In this document: one piece after another, positions 20,396 to 29,877 of the stretch | Numbering within the stretch: position 1 is the first letter of the stretch | Layout of the letters: the number at the start of each line of letters is the position of its first letter | Assembly (NCBI GenBank): GCA_009777995.1 | Contig: WRKT01000012.1 | Coordinates: forward strand, 1 to 62,936 | Reading direction: 5' to 3' | Origin: Treponema sp. | Lineage (GTDB): Bacteria > Spirochaetota > Spirochaetia > Treponematales > Breznakiellaceae | Length of the DNA stretch: 62,936 bases | Translations under genes and position numbers: made by a program | The notes under the pieces: model-generated | What the model was told of the DNA's origin: nothing | Databases searched by the model: none | What the model saw: the letters and a program-made list of their open reading frames with translations, nothing else

Positions 20396-21427
20396 TTAAT
20401 ATAACGTGAACATATTAAAAAGTAAAGCCATCTGCCTTGCAGTCATCGGATTTGTGCGAAGAAGAAGGATGTCCACATCTCTTTCGGGCAGATTTGCAAG
20501 GAGTAAGGATGCAAATTCTCGCGGGTTTATTGAAATTCCGCTTATAAAGTCTTCTGATGGGACCATTCCCTGAAATACGGCAAGCCTTGCCACAGTAAAC
20601 AGAGCCAAAATGGACCGTGCATGCAGCTCCGATGGGGTTTTTATCCTGAAAAGCAGTTCCCAGTACTCATCCTCATCAGGCCAAGGTTGAGATGCACTAA
20701 AGAAAAATTCCTCTGCCGGGATCTGAATGGGAATACCAAGGAAAGTGAAAAACCCGTTAAGAAAGTCCGCGGGTGAGGGCATCCATCCTATAAGGGGCAT
20801 ACCCCTTCCAAACTCGGCAAGTCCCGGAGGCGGCCTTTCTGTTTGGAAGTTAGCTATCGGGTCAGTATTTGAAACTCGAATCAGATTACTCGAAAGCGAA
20901 ATTGCTATATTTTCTTCACGGGAAAACCAATAGCTCCCACTTCCTGCCGAGCTTTGCCTCCTCCAGCCCCTGCTAAAAAGAAAAGAAAAATTTGCGCTTG
21001 TGCCGGGGAAGGTCCCGAGGGCTGCAAGAAAAAAGTTCCTATCACTGCTCGCGGGGTAAAGGGCCGCCGCCATCGTATCTGTTCTATCAATCATACTTGC
21101 AATATCAGGGTGGTTTAAATCAACAGGAGAGAGCAAATCGAGGAGGGGCCTTCCCGTAATGGCATCGGCGACTATATAAACATTCCCCCCTGTCGGAAGC
21201 AGCAGGGACTCTTCCCCCGGCGCCGGGATGCTCACCCTCGGAGCACTCGCACAGGATGCAAAGGCAATCAAAATCACCAACGAAATAGGGATCACACAGA
21301 GGCCACAGCGGCACAGAGCACACAGAGAGAGATAAGAAATTTTGCCTGCTCCGGAAATCCTCCGTGAGCTCTGTGGTCTCTGTGAGCTCTGTGTGAAAAT
21401 AAATAAAGAAGAATTAAATTCTTTCAA
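20396..21427 (-). CDS. Hypothetical lipoprotein whose 5' end is repeat-derived
   Basis: The conserved-looking part begins with a hydrophobic stretch IPISLVILIAFASC that ends in a loose lipobox (FASC), then about 280 residues without a family I recognise. The frame runs up to TTG 21427 inside the ileS end, but residues 12-44 are read from a CACAGAG inverted-repeat element (21293-21395). The real start may be this TTG, which has a GGCAGG motif 6 nt upstream, or GTG 21295 (299 aa). The short version has no positive charge before the hydrophobic core; the repeat supplies K and R. The product is probably an envelope lipoprotein. Confidence 0.55.
   Translation of the reverse strand: MKEFNSSLFIFTQSSQRPQSSRRISGAGKISYLSLCALCRCGLCVIPISLVILIAFASCASAPRVSIPAPGEESLLLPTGGNVYIVADAITGRPLLDLLSPVDLNHPDIASMIDRTDTMAAALYPASSDRNFFLAALGTFPGTSANFSFLFSRGWRRQSSAGSGSYWFSREENIAISLSSNLIRVSNTDPIANFQTERPPPGLAEFGRGMPLIGWMPSPADFLNGFFTFLGIPIQIPAEEFFFSASQPWPDEDEYWELLFRIKTPSELHARSILALFTVARLAVFQGMVPSEDFISGISINPREFASLLLANLPERDVDILLLRTNPMTARQMALLFNMFTLY
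21293..21395. repeat. CACAGAG-type inverted-repeat element (MITE-like)
   Basis: About 103 bp with outer ends CACACAGAG and CTCTGTGTG (9-bp terminal inverted repeats). The arms are built from imperfect copies of CACAGAG/CTCTGTG: plus-strand CACAGCGGCACAGAGCACAC on the left, and GTGAGCTCTGTGGTCTCTGT on the right, around a 30-bp unrelated centre. It lies between ileS and the lipoprotein body and can form a long imperfect hairpin. No transposase is encoded. Confidence 0.7.
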
Positions 21428-24400
21428 TATAAACCTGCCACTTTTCTTCTCCGGCCTCTATCTCCGTCATAGCTTCCCTTTTCTCCCAGAGTATCTTCGT
21501 CGCAAGGGTTTCCGAAGCGATATAGTCTGCGAAACTTTCATAGGCAGACTTAAGCCTATCCGAGCCCGAAAGATATAAAGTGATCCTGTCCACAACTTCA
21601 AGGCCCGATTCCTTTCGCAAGTTCTGCACACCGCGAACAAGGTCACGAACATCACCTTCCATTGAGAGTTCTTCACTTATCTCTGTATCAAGACCCACGG
21701 TAAGAGTGCCTTCGTTAAGCACTTTAAGGTTAGCCTTTTCAAGCCGCCTTATATCAAGTTTCTCAAGGGTAATTTCGATTGAGCGGGCATTCTCTCCGCT
21801 AATTTCAATGGCTAAGGAGGCCCCGCTTAAAATACTCTTTACCTGGGCTTGGCTAAAGGCCGCAATTTTTTCCGCAGCCTCCTTCATGTCCTTGCCGAGC
21901 TCCTTCCCCAGAATGCGGAAGTTTGCCTTTGCTTCGTACTCAACAAGATCTTCTTCATTGTCTTTAAAGACGACATTCTTTACGTTCAGCTCTTCTTGAA
22001 TAATTTCTTCCATCTCAAGAAGTGCCTTCCTCTCTTCAGGGTTTCCCGTAACAATCTCTACTGTTTTAAGAGGCTGCCTATTCTTAATGCCATACTGCGA
22101 ACGAAGGGCCCTCCCCATCGAAACAGCCTTCTGAACACTTGCCATTTTAAACTCAAGGCCCGGATCCCTTCTTTCCGGGATCGGCACAGGGAAATCTGCA
22201 AGATGCACCGATTCACATTCATCATCCCTTCTAAGGTTCTGCCAGATCACTTCTGTAATAAAGGGCATGAATGGAGAGGCTACCGTAATAAGGGTTTTGA
22301 GCACATTATAAAGTGTTCCATAGGCTTCCAGCTTATCGGTATCGTTGCCGGCCTTCCAGAAACGACGCCTTGAGCGGCGGATATACCAGTTATTAAGCAG
22401 GTCGATAAATTCCACAATCGGGTCTACCGCTTTTGAAAGATCATAGTTGTCCAATGCAGTTGTGCACTTTTCTACAAGCGATTCAGCAAGGGACAGTATC
22501 CATTTATCAAGGGGATTCCCGGGCTTTTTCGGTGCCTCGTTCGGAGTTATTTTATCAATATTTGCATACATTACAAAAAAGCTATAAGCATTCCATAGGG
22601 GGATGATTATGCTCTTTAATACTTCCTTTACACCATCATCGCTAAAGCGGAGATCGTCAGCCTTCATAAGGGCAGAGTGAACGAGGAAAAGCCTGACAGC
22701 GTCTGCGCCGTATGAGCTGATCACATCAGCAGGGTCAGTATAATTTTTTAAGCTTTTACTCATCTTCCTGCCGTCAGATGCAAGTACTATGCCTGTGACT
22801 ATGCAGTTTTTAAATGCAGGCTTTTTGAACAGGGCAGCAGACAGAACGATTAGGGTATAAAACCAGCCGCGAGTCTGATCAAGACCCTCAGAAATAAAGT
22901 CTGCGGGGAAATGACTTTCAAAAAATTCCTTATTCTCAAAGGGATAGTGATTCTGTGCATAGGTCATCGCACCTGATTCAAACCAGCAGTCAAGAACCTC
23001 GGGGATTCTTTTCATAGTTCCCGTGCAGTCAGGGCATTTAAAGGTGATTTTATCCACAAAATGCATGTGCAGATCATCCGGGGAGACGCCGCTATACTCT
23101 TTGAGTTCCGCCCTGCTCCCGATGCAGAGAGCCTTATCGCAGTCGGAGCACTTCCAGATTGGAAGGGGATTCCCCCAATAACGGTTGCGGCTGATTGCCC
23201 AGTCCCTTGCACCTTCGAGCCATTTACCGAAGCGCCCGCTTTTAATATGGCCCGGCACCCAGAAAATCTTGCTGTTTGCATCGAGCATGTCCTGCTTAAT
23301 TTTCTCGACACTCACAAACCAGGAGCTTATCGCCCTGTAAATTAGAGGTGAATCACAGCGCCAACAGTGGGGATATGCGTGAAGTATCTGATCACGCTTA
23401 ATGAGTTTTCCCTCTGCCTTTAGCTTTTCCATTATGCCCTTATCAGCATCCTTTACAAAAAGGCCCTTAAAGTCAGGCACTTCGTCTGTAAACTTGCACT
23501 CTATGTCTATGGGGCAAATTGTCGGCACACCCGTTCCCTTAAGCACCCTTGCATCATCTTCTCCAAAACCCGGGGCAATATGTACTATGCCTGTTCCGTT
23601 TTCCGTTGAAACAAAATCACCCGGGAAAGTCCTGAAAGCTCCGCTCTCCCTTGCATTTTTAAAATATGGCAGGATTGGCTCATACTCGATCCCAAGCAGG
23701 TCTGCACCCTTCTTCTTCCATACAATGCGGTACTCTTTCTCGCTTTTATAGTAGGCAGGAAGCCTTGCTTCAGCGAGTATATAGTTATCCGAGGAATCGA
23801 GGTCTTCGACAAGGACATAATCGATTTCAGGGCCCAGGGCAAGTCCGAGGTTAGACGGAAGGGTCCAGGGTGTGGTCGTCCATGCAAGAAAGTAGCATTC
23901 TTTAGGGATATCTTTCCCTTCAACAATCTTAAACCTTACCGTAATTGAAGGATCATGGACATCCTTATAACCGCCGAGGTTCAGCTCATGGTTTGAGAGG
24001 ACAGTTGCGCATCGCGGGCAGTTTGGCAGGACATAATGTCCTTCGTATAATAGGCCCTTTTCCCAGAGGGATTTTACAACCCACCATATCGTTTCCATAT
24101 AGTCGGTGTCCATGGTTTTATAGTCATTGTCAAAGTCCACCCAGCGGCCAAGCCTTGTGATTGTCTGCCGCCATTCATTAACATAGCGTAATACCGAAGC
24201 TCTGCAGGCTTCGTTAAACTCTGCTATGCCGAATTTTTCTATATCCTGTTTGGAATTAAGGTTTAACTCCTTTTCTATGAGGTTTTCAATGGGGAGTCCG
24301 TGGCAGTCCCAGCCAAAGCGCCTCTCCACCTTCTTACCCTTCATGGTTTGGTAGCGGGGAATAATATCTTTAATGGTACTTGGAATAAAATGCCCGAAAT

Positions 24401-24563
24401 GGGGCAGACCTGTTGCAAATGGAGGGCCGTCATAAAACACATACTCTTGTGCCCCCTCACGCCGGGAGATCGATTTCTCGAAAACCTTATTTTTTTCCCA
24501 AAATGCCAGTATCTCTTCTTCCAGAGCGGGAAAGCTTACCTTTTGTTCCACACTTTTGTACAC
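21414..24563 (-). CDS. ileS: Isoleucyl-tRNA synthetase
   Basis: A 1049-aa class I synthetase that charges tRNA-Ile. The HIGH-type motif is PPFATGLPHFGH, the KMSKS motif is GRKMSKSLKN. The CP1 editing domain (AWTTTPWTLPSNLGLALG) and the anticodon-binding domain (ISSYGADAVRLFL onward) are complete. The cysteine pairs CPRC, CWRC, CSDC and CPDC are candidates for zinc binding. The length and long C-terminal region fit the larger IleS type. Start ATG 24563 lies 26 bp after the 155-aa unknown gene. It overlaps the next ORF only if that one uses TTG 21427. Confidence 0.96.
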   Translation of the reverse strand: MYKSVEQKVSFPALEEEILAFWEKNKVFEKSISRREGAQEYVFYDGPPFATGLPHFGHFIPSTIKDIIPRYQTMKGKKVERRFGWDCHGLPIENLIEKELNLNSKQDIEKFGIAEFNEACRASVLRYVNEWRQTITRLGRWVDFDNDYKTMDTDYMETIWWVVKSLWEKGLLYEGHYVLPNCPRCATVLSNHELNLGGYKDVHDPSITVRFKIVEGKDIPKECYFLAWTTTPWTLPSNLGLALGPEIDYVLVEDLDSSDNYILAEARLPAYYKSEKEYRIVWKKKGADLLGIEYEPILPYFKNARESGAFRTFPGDFVSTENGTGIVHIAPGFGEDDARVLKGTGVPTICPIDIECKFTDEVPDFKGLFVKDADKGIMEKLKAEGKLIKRDQILHAYPHCWRCDSPLIYRAISSWFVSVEKIKQDMLDANSKIFWVPGHIKSGRFGKWLEGARDWAISRNRYWGNPLPIWKCSDCDKALCIGSRAELKEYSGVSPDDLHMHFVDKITFKCPDCTGTMKRIPEVLDCWFESGAMTYAQNHYPFENKEFFESHFPADFISEGLDQTRGWFYTLIVLSAALFKKPAFKNCIVTGIVLASDGRKMSKSLKNYTDPADVISSYGADAVRLFLVHSALMKADDLRFSDDGVKEVLKSIIIPLWNAYSFFVMYANIDKITPNEAPKKPGNPLDKWILSLAESLVEKCTTALDNYDLSKAVDPIVEFIDLLNNWYIRRSRRRFWKAGNDTDKLEAYGTLYNVLKTLITVASPFMPFITEVIWQNLRRDDECESVHLADFPVPIPERRDPGLEFKMASVQKAVSMGRALRSQYGIKNRQPLKTVEIVTGNPEERKALLEMEEIIQEELNVKNVVFKDNEEDLVEYEAKANFRILGKELGKDMKEAAEKIAAFSQAQVKSILSGASLAIEISGENARSIEITLEKLDIRRLEKANLKVLNEGTLTVGLDTEISEELSMEGDVRDLVRGVQNLRKESGLEVVDRITLYLSGSDRLKSAYESFADYIASETLATKILWEKREAMTEIEAGEEKWQVYIERI

Positions 24564-24589
24564 CTTAATGCCTCCGGCATTAATATATC

Positions 24590-25057
24590 TTATTTTTTCT
24601 TTGTGGGGAAGACAGCTTTTAATTCATCGTAAATGGCCCTTGCTCCGGGCAGATCCCGCCTTGCAGCCGTTTTTACGTTATTATAGAAAATCATGGAGCT
24701 CTCCATTACATCACTGCCAAAAAGGGTTTTCATGTCATGAATTGCCGCGTGCAATATTTCCATTTTTTCTAAGAGCAGGTAGAGTTCGCGGTTTAGGAAA
24801 AACTTTTCCTCATAGCTTGCACGTTTTGAAAATATGGGAAACCATTCGGGATTGCCTTCAGCCATTTCATGGGATAGTTCAAGAAATTCCATAATAGCAG
24901 TTTCGCTTTTCTCTTTATTTCTTCTTCCCGGCATATAAAGCGATAAAAGATAAGGTTCAAGGAACTTAATCAGATCATCAAGCCTTGCATGGGCACCTGC
25001 TAAAAGCTCCCTTGACATTTTTTTACTCTTTACGGAATTGCCGTTATTATATGTCAT
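24590..25057 (-). CDS. Conserved-looking hypothetical protein, alpha-helical
   Basis: A 155-aa soluble protein, predicted mostly helical (SRELLAGAHARLDDLIKFLEPYL, then YEEKFFLNRELYLLLEKMEI) and ending PTKKK. No motif or family is recognised. The ATG 25057 overlaps the alcohol dehydrogenase stop as ATGA, so translation is coupled; an internal ATG at 25018 is possible. It sits between adh and ileS in one direction. Confidence 0.65.
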   Translation of the reverse strand: MTYNNGNSVKSKKMSRELLAGAHARLDDLIKFLEPYLLSLYMPGRRNKEKSETAIMEFLELSHEMAEGNPEWFPIFSKRASYEEKFFLNRELYLLLEKMEILHAAIHDMKTLFGSDVMESSMIFYNNVKTAARRDLPGARAIYDELKAVFPTKKK

Positions 25058-26208
25058 TGTGCCATTTTCAATACTGATAAATAATCTTCTTCCCTCATTG
25101 GCCTTGGATTACTTTCTGTACTTATATTCTTTGCTGAGGATGATGCAATTTTATTAAAATCTTTACTGTCAATATTTAAACTTGAAAAAGACGGAAGCCG
25201 GAGATCAAGGGCTAACTGTTTTACCGCATTTACTGCAGCAAGTGCCCCTTCCTTACCGCTGTCAGGAACTATTCCAAAAGCTCTTGCAACCCTTGCATAC
25301 TTTTCCGTGCAATAGTCCATATTGTATTCCATCATGTAAGGTAAAATAATCGCATTGCAAATTCCGTGGCCAAGGTCATACATTCCCCCCAGGGATTCCG
25401 CTATGCAATGCACCGAGGCCACATCCGAATGACTGAATGCAATTCCCGCAAGCATACTGCCCATTAGCATGCGGCTTCGCCCCTCGATGTCATTCCCGTT
25501 TTTATATGTCTTTAAAAGATTTTGGTAAATTATCTCTATAGCGTATAGGGCAACAGCATCACTTATCGGCTCTGAGCAGGTCGCAGTAAAAGCCTCTATT
25601 GCATGGGTCAATGCGTCCATTCCTGTGGCAGCGGTTAAATGAGCCGGAACAGTCAGGGTCAACTCGGGATCGCAGATCGCTGTTTTCGGTGCAGTGAATG
25701 CATTTTTTACCGTCATTTTATAGTTATTCTTTGTATCAGTTATGACTGATGAAAAGGTCAGCTCGCTTCCCGTCCCCGATGTGGTTGGGATACATATTAG
25801 AGGGGGCAGGGGATTCGATTTAGCATTCTTGCCTTCAAATGCCTTTATGTCTTTGGCTCCATTTGCAGCAAGTACTCCTATAGATTTTGCACAATCGATA
25901 GGACTGCCGCCGCCTATTGCAATTATCGAATCTGCACCAAAGGCCCTATACCTGTCGGCCCCCTCTGCAACATTAATGTCCTTTGGGTTGGCTTCAACCC
26001 CGTCAAAGAGCAGGTTTTCAGTGCCCGGAGGTAACTGTGCAAGGACCTTTTCGGGGATCCCCGCTGCCCTTACCCCCGCATCGGTTACGATTAGGGGCCG
26101 CTTTACTCCAAGCAGGGAGAGTTCTTCCCCAATGCTCCTAATAGAGCCCGGCCCGAATACTATCCTTGTAGGAAGAATAAATGAAAAAGTTGAAAGAAAA
26201 TTGTCCAA
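25054..26208 (-). CDS. Iron-containing alcohol dehydrogenase
   Basis: A 384-aa group III metal-dependent alcohol dehydrogenase that would interconvert alcohols and aldehydes with NAD(P). The cofactor motif is GGGSPIDCAK, followed by PTTSGTGSELT. The iron ligands are expected in MDALTHAIEA (D and H), HSDVASVHCIAESLGG and DLGHG. The length is typical. The substrate cannot be told from sequence; 1,3-propanediol, butanol and ethanol enzymes all look like this. It lies 5 bp after rpmE and overlaps the next gene, so it is probably expressed with the housekeeping run starting at rho. Confidence 0.9.
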   Translation of the reverse strand: MDNFLSTFSFILPTRIVFGPGSIRSIGEELSLLGVKRPLIVTDAGVRAAGIPEKVLAQLPPGTENLLFDGVEANPKDINVAEGADRYRAFGADSIIAIGGGSPIDCAKSIGVLAANGAKDIKAFEGKNAKSNPLPPLICIPTTSGTGSELTFSSVITDTKNNYKMTVKNAFTAPKTAICDPELTLTVPAHLTAATGMDALTHAIEAFTATCSEPISDAVALYAIEIIYQNLLKTYKNGNDIEGRSRMLMGSMLAGIAFSHSDVASVHCIAESLGGMYDLGHGICNAIILPYMMEYNMDYCTEKYARVARAFGIVPDSGKEGALAAVNAVKQLALDLRLPSFSSLNIDSKDFNKIASSSAKNISTESNPRPMREEDYLSVLKMAQ

Positions 26209-26213
26209 AAATA

Positions 26214-26420
26214 TCAGGTCTCTTTGATATTATACTTTTTACGGAAGCGCTCTATGCGTCCCGCAGTATCTACAAGTTTCTGCTTTCCCGTGAAGAAGGG
26301 GTGGCAGGCTGAGCAAATTTCCACTTTCAGGTCTTTCACTGTCGAGCGCGTTTCTATAATATTACTGCAGGCACAGCTAATCTTCGTCATTTCATACTTC
26401 GGGTGAATTTTCTCTTTCAT
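26214..26420 (-). CDS. rpmE: 50S ribosomal protein bL31, zinc type
   Basis: A 68-aa ribosomal protein starting [20 protein letters not shown]. Cysteines in CAC and, about 20 residues later, CSACHPF show the zinc-binding form of bL31, which doubles as a zinc reserve in some bacteria. The end [14 protein letters not shown] is diagnostic. It follows rho by 12 bp, a common gene order. Confidence 0.95.
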   Translation of the reverse strand: MKEKIHPKYEMTKISCACSNIIETRSTVKDLKVEICSACHPFFTGKQKLVDTAGRIERFRKKYNIKET

Positions 26421-26432
26421 ATAGGACCTCCG

Positions 26433-28061
26433 CTAATCCATTCCGGCAATTCCGGTGTTCATTGAACGCAGGAATGCCTCATTATTCTTTGATTTCTTCA
26501 TTTTGTCAACCAGGAACTCGATAATTTCGATATCGTCCATAGGATTAATAACCTTTCTGAGTATCCAAATCTTCTGTAATACATCATCTTTAAGCAAAAG
26601 CTCTTCCTTTCTCGTCCCTGATTTCTTGATATTGATGGCAGGGAACAATCTCCTGTCGGAAATTCTCCTGTCAAGGTTGATTTCCAGGTTTCCCGTGCCC
26701 TTAAACTCTTCAAAGATAACCTCGTCCATTCTGCTCCCTGTCTCTATAAGGGCAGTTGAAATGATGGTGAGGCTCCCTCCCTCTTCAATATTCCTTGCAG
26801 CACCGAAGAAGCGCTTTGGCTTATGCAGGGCATTCGAGTCCACACCGCCCGAGAGAATCTTACCCGAGGTCGGGACGGTCTGATTATAAGCCCTTGCAAG
26901 CCTTGTGATGGAATCAAGGAGAATTACAACATCCTTCCTATGCTCCACAAGCCGCCTTGCCTTTTCCCATACCATCTCGGTCACCTGCACATGCCTGCTC
27001 GCCTGCTCGTCAAAGGTTGAAGAAATGACCTCTGCTTTCACTGTCCTTTCCATATCCGTGACTTCTTCCGGGCGTTCATCAATTAGCAACACTATAAGGT
27101 AGACTTCCGGGTGGTTTCGGGTAATTGCATTTGCAATTTTCTGCATCATTATGGTTTTCCCGGTACGGGGAGGAGCCACAATCAGGGCCCTCTGCCCCTT
27201 TCCGATTGGGCAGAAAAGGTTGATAATTCGCTCGCTGATTCCCTCCGTAGTGGATTCCAAATCCAGTTTCTCATCCGGGTAGAGGGGAGTTAAGTTATCA
27301 AAGGGTATGCGGCTCTGGGCCACAGTGGGATCGTCATAATTAACAGTTTCAACCCTTAGCATTGCAAAGAAGCGCTCTCCCTCCTTTGGACTCCGAATCT
27401 GACCGTATACAGTGTCCCCTGTTTTCAGGGCAAAAAGCCGTATCTGGCTCGGACTTATATAGATGTCATCGGGCCCGGGAAGATAAGAGTTTTGGGGACT
27501 GCGTAAAAATCCATAACCATCAGGGAGTATCTCAAGCGAGCCGTATGCGTAAATTATACCGCCCCTCTCTGTATGACTCTTTAGGATTATGAATATTATC
27601 TCCTGCTTTTTAAGGGTCACCATATCATCATTTGAAATATTATAGGCTGATGCAAGATCGCGGAGGTCTATCATGTTTAGGCGTATAAGCTCATTAATTG
27701 TAAGCCTCGGCTTCCCGTGATCCTGGTCAAGGCGAGGCTCGGGCTGTCCGTAAATAAAGGGCATTGAGGGCAGCCTTGGCAAGGAATGAGATGAAGGGGG
27801 AGGCTCGTCCCGGGTAAAGGCCTGTTCCGGTTCCTTCCGGATGCTTACCGGCCTCCCGTTCATATTTTTCTGTCCCCTTGTACGCACCACAACGGTTTTG
27901 TTTTCTTGAGGGCTCTCGGCCCTTATTTCATTTTCCTCATGCCCTGCTTCAGGTGATATTTCATCAGGCGGTTCATCGAACGATGTTTCGTTGATTGATT
28001 CATTGAGTGATAATTCAACTCCGGGGCTTTTAGCTTTTCTGCTTTTTCTTATTATTGCCAT
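26433..28061 (-). CDS. rho: Transcription termination factor Rho, with N-terminal extension
   Basis: A 542-aa hexameric RNA helicase that ends transcripts. From about residue 120 it follows a normal Rho: N-terminal domain ([20 protein letters not shown]), RNA-binding cold-shock fold ([20 protein letters not shown]), Walker [31 protein letters not shown], and [13 protein letters not shown] near the end. The first 115 residues are polar, proline- and charge-rich and probably disordered; Rho proteins are usually about 420 aa. GGAGA precedes ATG 28061. It has its own promoter. Confidence 0.95.
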   Translation of the reverse strand: MAIIRKSRKAKSPGVELSLNESINETSFDEPPDEISPEAGHEENEIRAESPQENKTVVVRTRGQKNMNGRPVSIRKEPEQAFTRDEPPPSSHSLPRLPSMPFIYGQPEPRLDQDHGKPRLTINELIRLNMIDLRDLASAYNISNDDMVTLKKQEIIFIILKSHTERGGIIYAYGSLEILPDGYGFLRSPQNSYLPGPDDIYISPSQIRLFALKTGDTVYGQIRSPKEGERFFAMLRVETVNYDDPTVAQSRIPFDNLTPLYPDEKLDLESTTEGISERIINLFCPIGKGQRALIVAPPRTGKTIMMQKIANAITRNHPEVYLIVLLIDERPEEVTDMERTVKAEVISSTFDEQASRHVQVTEMVWEKARRLVEHRKDVVILLDSITRLARAYNQTVPTSGKILSGGVDSNALHKPKRFFGAARNIEEGGSLTIISTALIETGSRMDEVIFEEFKGTGNLEINLDRRISDRRLFPAINIKKSGTRKEELLLKDDVLQKIWILRKVINPMDDIEIIEFLVDKMKKSKNNEAFLRSMNTGIAGMD

Positions 28062-28123
28062 TAATTATCTCCGACGATATGCAAATTATAGACGGGCCTT
28101 CAATTTTATTCAGGGGATTCTTC

Positions 28124-28152
28124 ATGCTAGACGAAAATTTTTTTATTGTCAA
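28124..28152 (-). promoter_or_regulatory. Sigma-70 promoter for rho
   Basis: On the minus strand TTGACA (28152-28147), a 17-nt spacer, then TAGCAT (28129-28124). The leader to the rho start is about 55 nt. Confidence 0.65.
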
Positions 28153-28182
28153 GTACATTGCAATTGCATCTTGGGTAGTGAA

Positions 28183-28213
28183 GGGGAGGATTATACCTCC
28201 CCTTTAATTTTTT
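28183..28213 (+). terminator. Hairpin with U-tract in plus orientation, beside the oppA stop
   Basis: GGGGAGG, a 6-nt loop ATTATA and CCTCCCC form a perfect 7-bp stem, followed on the plus strand by TTTAATTTTTTTT. This reads as an intrinsic terminator for plus-strand RNA, although the neighbouring genes (oppA, rho) are both on the minus strand. On the minus strand the stem is preceded by A-rich sequence and followed by TTCACT, a poor U-tract. Confidence 0.6.
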
Positions 28214-29845
28214 TTATCTTCCGCGGCCTTCAATGTAGGCATTTTCAAAATACTTTACATTTGTACCTGTGCGGTAGAAACCTCTTACATAGGGCTGCAA
28301 TAAGAATGCCCTAGCCTGATGGAATATGGGTATTGTGGGCATGTATGACATTAACAGATCCTCTGCCTCATGCATCAATGCCGCTGCATCCGCCTCATTT
28401 GAGGCCACCCACGACCTGCTCATAAGATCGTCATAGCGCGCATTGCTGAAAGCTGTCATTACCGAGCCTGTATTACCTGTCATAAAGCTGTTAAGCATGC
28501 TTGTAGGATGGGGATATCCCAGATTCGAACCCATTGCGGCAACATCGTATTCAAGATTCTGAACCTCTGTATAGAAGATCTGCCAGTCAGCGACATCAAC
28601 CTCTGCTCTTATGTTCAGGTTCGTTGCCCACATCTGCTGAATTGCTTCCACGGTCATTCTGACATTCTCGTCGGTATAGTACCTAAGACGCATTGTGGGG
28701 AATCCCTCTCCGTTGGGGAACCCTGCCTCAGCCAAAAGACGCCTTGCTTCAGCTACGTCTGCATTCGGGCCAAATCCGTAATCGCCCCCCGCTTCACGGA
28801 AGTCCCTGCCGTTTACAATCAAACCCGGAGGTGCAAGAGCATAACCGAAGGCATGGGCATTCTGTAATACGTCAAAAATGATGGTTTCCCGGTCTATAGC
28901 AAGTGTGAGTGCCCTGCCGATACGGGGGTCGTTATACGGCCACTTTGAAGTGTTCACAAGCCAATAGGTGGTGCTCAAAATTGTAACGCTTCTGAAAGCC
29001 GGATTATGCACCCTATGCTGGGCAACTTCTGCCGCAGGAACCTGATTATGGCCGTCAATTTCACCCGTAGCCACGGCTGTAACACCCGTTCCCATATCGG
29101 GGATGATACGGAAAACCAGCTCTTCAAGTCTTACATTGTCCGCATCATAAAAATGAGGGTTCTTAACCAGGGTAACGGCATTGCCGAAATCAAAGTTCGT
29201 TACCATAAAGGGCCCTGTCCCAATATAAGTAGAGGCATTACGGTGCCAACCTTCGCCCGTTTCAACATACCTTTGATTCACAGGAAGGAAGGCCATACCA
29301 TGCATGGTCTGAAGGAAGTGAAGCATGGGACTGTGAAGGGTTATTTGCAAAACATAATCGCTTATAGCGGTGACCCCAAAGGATTCCATGGGCATTTGTC
29401 CTGTAAAAACTTGCTGTCCGTTTAGGATCGGGAACATGGAAGAGGCCTGTGGGCTTGCGAAACTCGGGTCGACAACACGCCTATAACTGTAGACATAGTC
29501 TTGAGCCGTAAGATTCGTTCCATCCGACCATTTTGCGTCCTCTCGAAGGTAGAAGGTATAAACTAGGCCATCATTGGAAATTGTCCATCTGGTGGCGAGG
29601 GACGGGACTGTGCCTCCATCGGGCCCCATTTTAATTGGCCCATAGAAAACGTTACGGACAACCGGTAATGCGAAAGTTTCACCTCCAATACCGGGATCAT
29701 AGCCCCTGGGCTCGGCTTCCATTCCGAAGACCAACCTCTGAGTGTCAGCACCGACAGCGGCCCTTGGTTGAGCATCCCTGTTGCATGCACTGAACATTGC
29801 AAGCAAGATCAGCACAGAAACAAGCAACGTAAGTAATTTTTTCAT
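28214..29845 (-). CDS. oppA: Oligopeptide ABC transporter substrate-binding lipoprotein OppA
   Basis: A 543-aa peptide-binding lipoprotein. MKKLLTLLVSVLILLAMFSAC is a type II signal peptide with lipidated Cys 21. Family-5 solute-binding features are clear: YTFYLREDAKWSDGTNLTAQ, YDPG near the N-terminus, and ALTLAIDRETI. It would capture peptides for OppBCDF. It is the last gene of the operon, 32 bp after oppF, with AGGAGG before the ATG, so it probably has a higher translation rate than the membrane subunits. Confidence 0.9.
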   Translation of the reverse strand: MKKLLTLLVSVLILLAMFSACNRDAQPRAAVGADTQRLVFGMEAEPRGYDPGIGGETFALPVVRNVFYGPIKMGPDGGTVPSLATRWTISNDGLVYTFYLREDAKWSDGTNLTAQDYVYSYRRVVDPSFASPQASSMFPILNGQQVFTGQMPMESFGVTAISDYVLQITLHSPMLHFLQTMHGMAFLPVNQRYVETGEGWHRNASTYIGTGPFMVTNFDFGNAVTLVKNPHFYDADNVRLEELVFRIIPDMGTGVTAVATGEIDGHNQVPAAEVAQHRVHNPAFRSVTILSTTYWLVNTSKWPYNDPRIGRALTLAIDRETIIFDVLQNAHAFGYALAPPGLIVNGRDFREAGGDYGFGPNADVAEARRLLAEAGFPNGEGFPTMRLRYYTDENVRMTVEAIQQMWATNLNIRAEVDVADWQIFYTEVQNLEYDVAAMGSNLGYPHPTSMLNSFMTGNTGSVMTAFSNARYDDLMSRSWVASNEADAAALMHEAEDLLMSYMPTIPIFHQARAFLLQPYVRGFYRTGTNVKYFENAYIEGRGR

Positions 29846-29877
29846 TTAAATCCTCCTAAGATTTTAATAAAACGAAA

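Noticed and set aside
21849..22373. 174-aa plus-strand ORF
   Set aside because: Antisense to ileS; low-complexity composition typical of a shadow frame.
25742..26227. 161-aa plus-strand ORF
   Set aside because: Antisense to the alcohol dehydrogenase gene, no motif.
26455..26883. 142-aa plus-strand ORF
   Set aside because: Antisense to rho.
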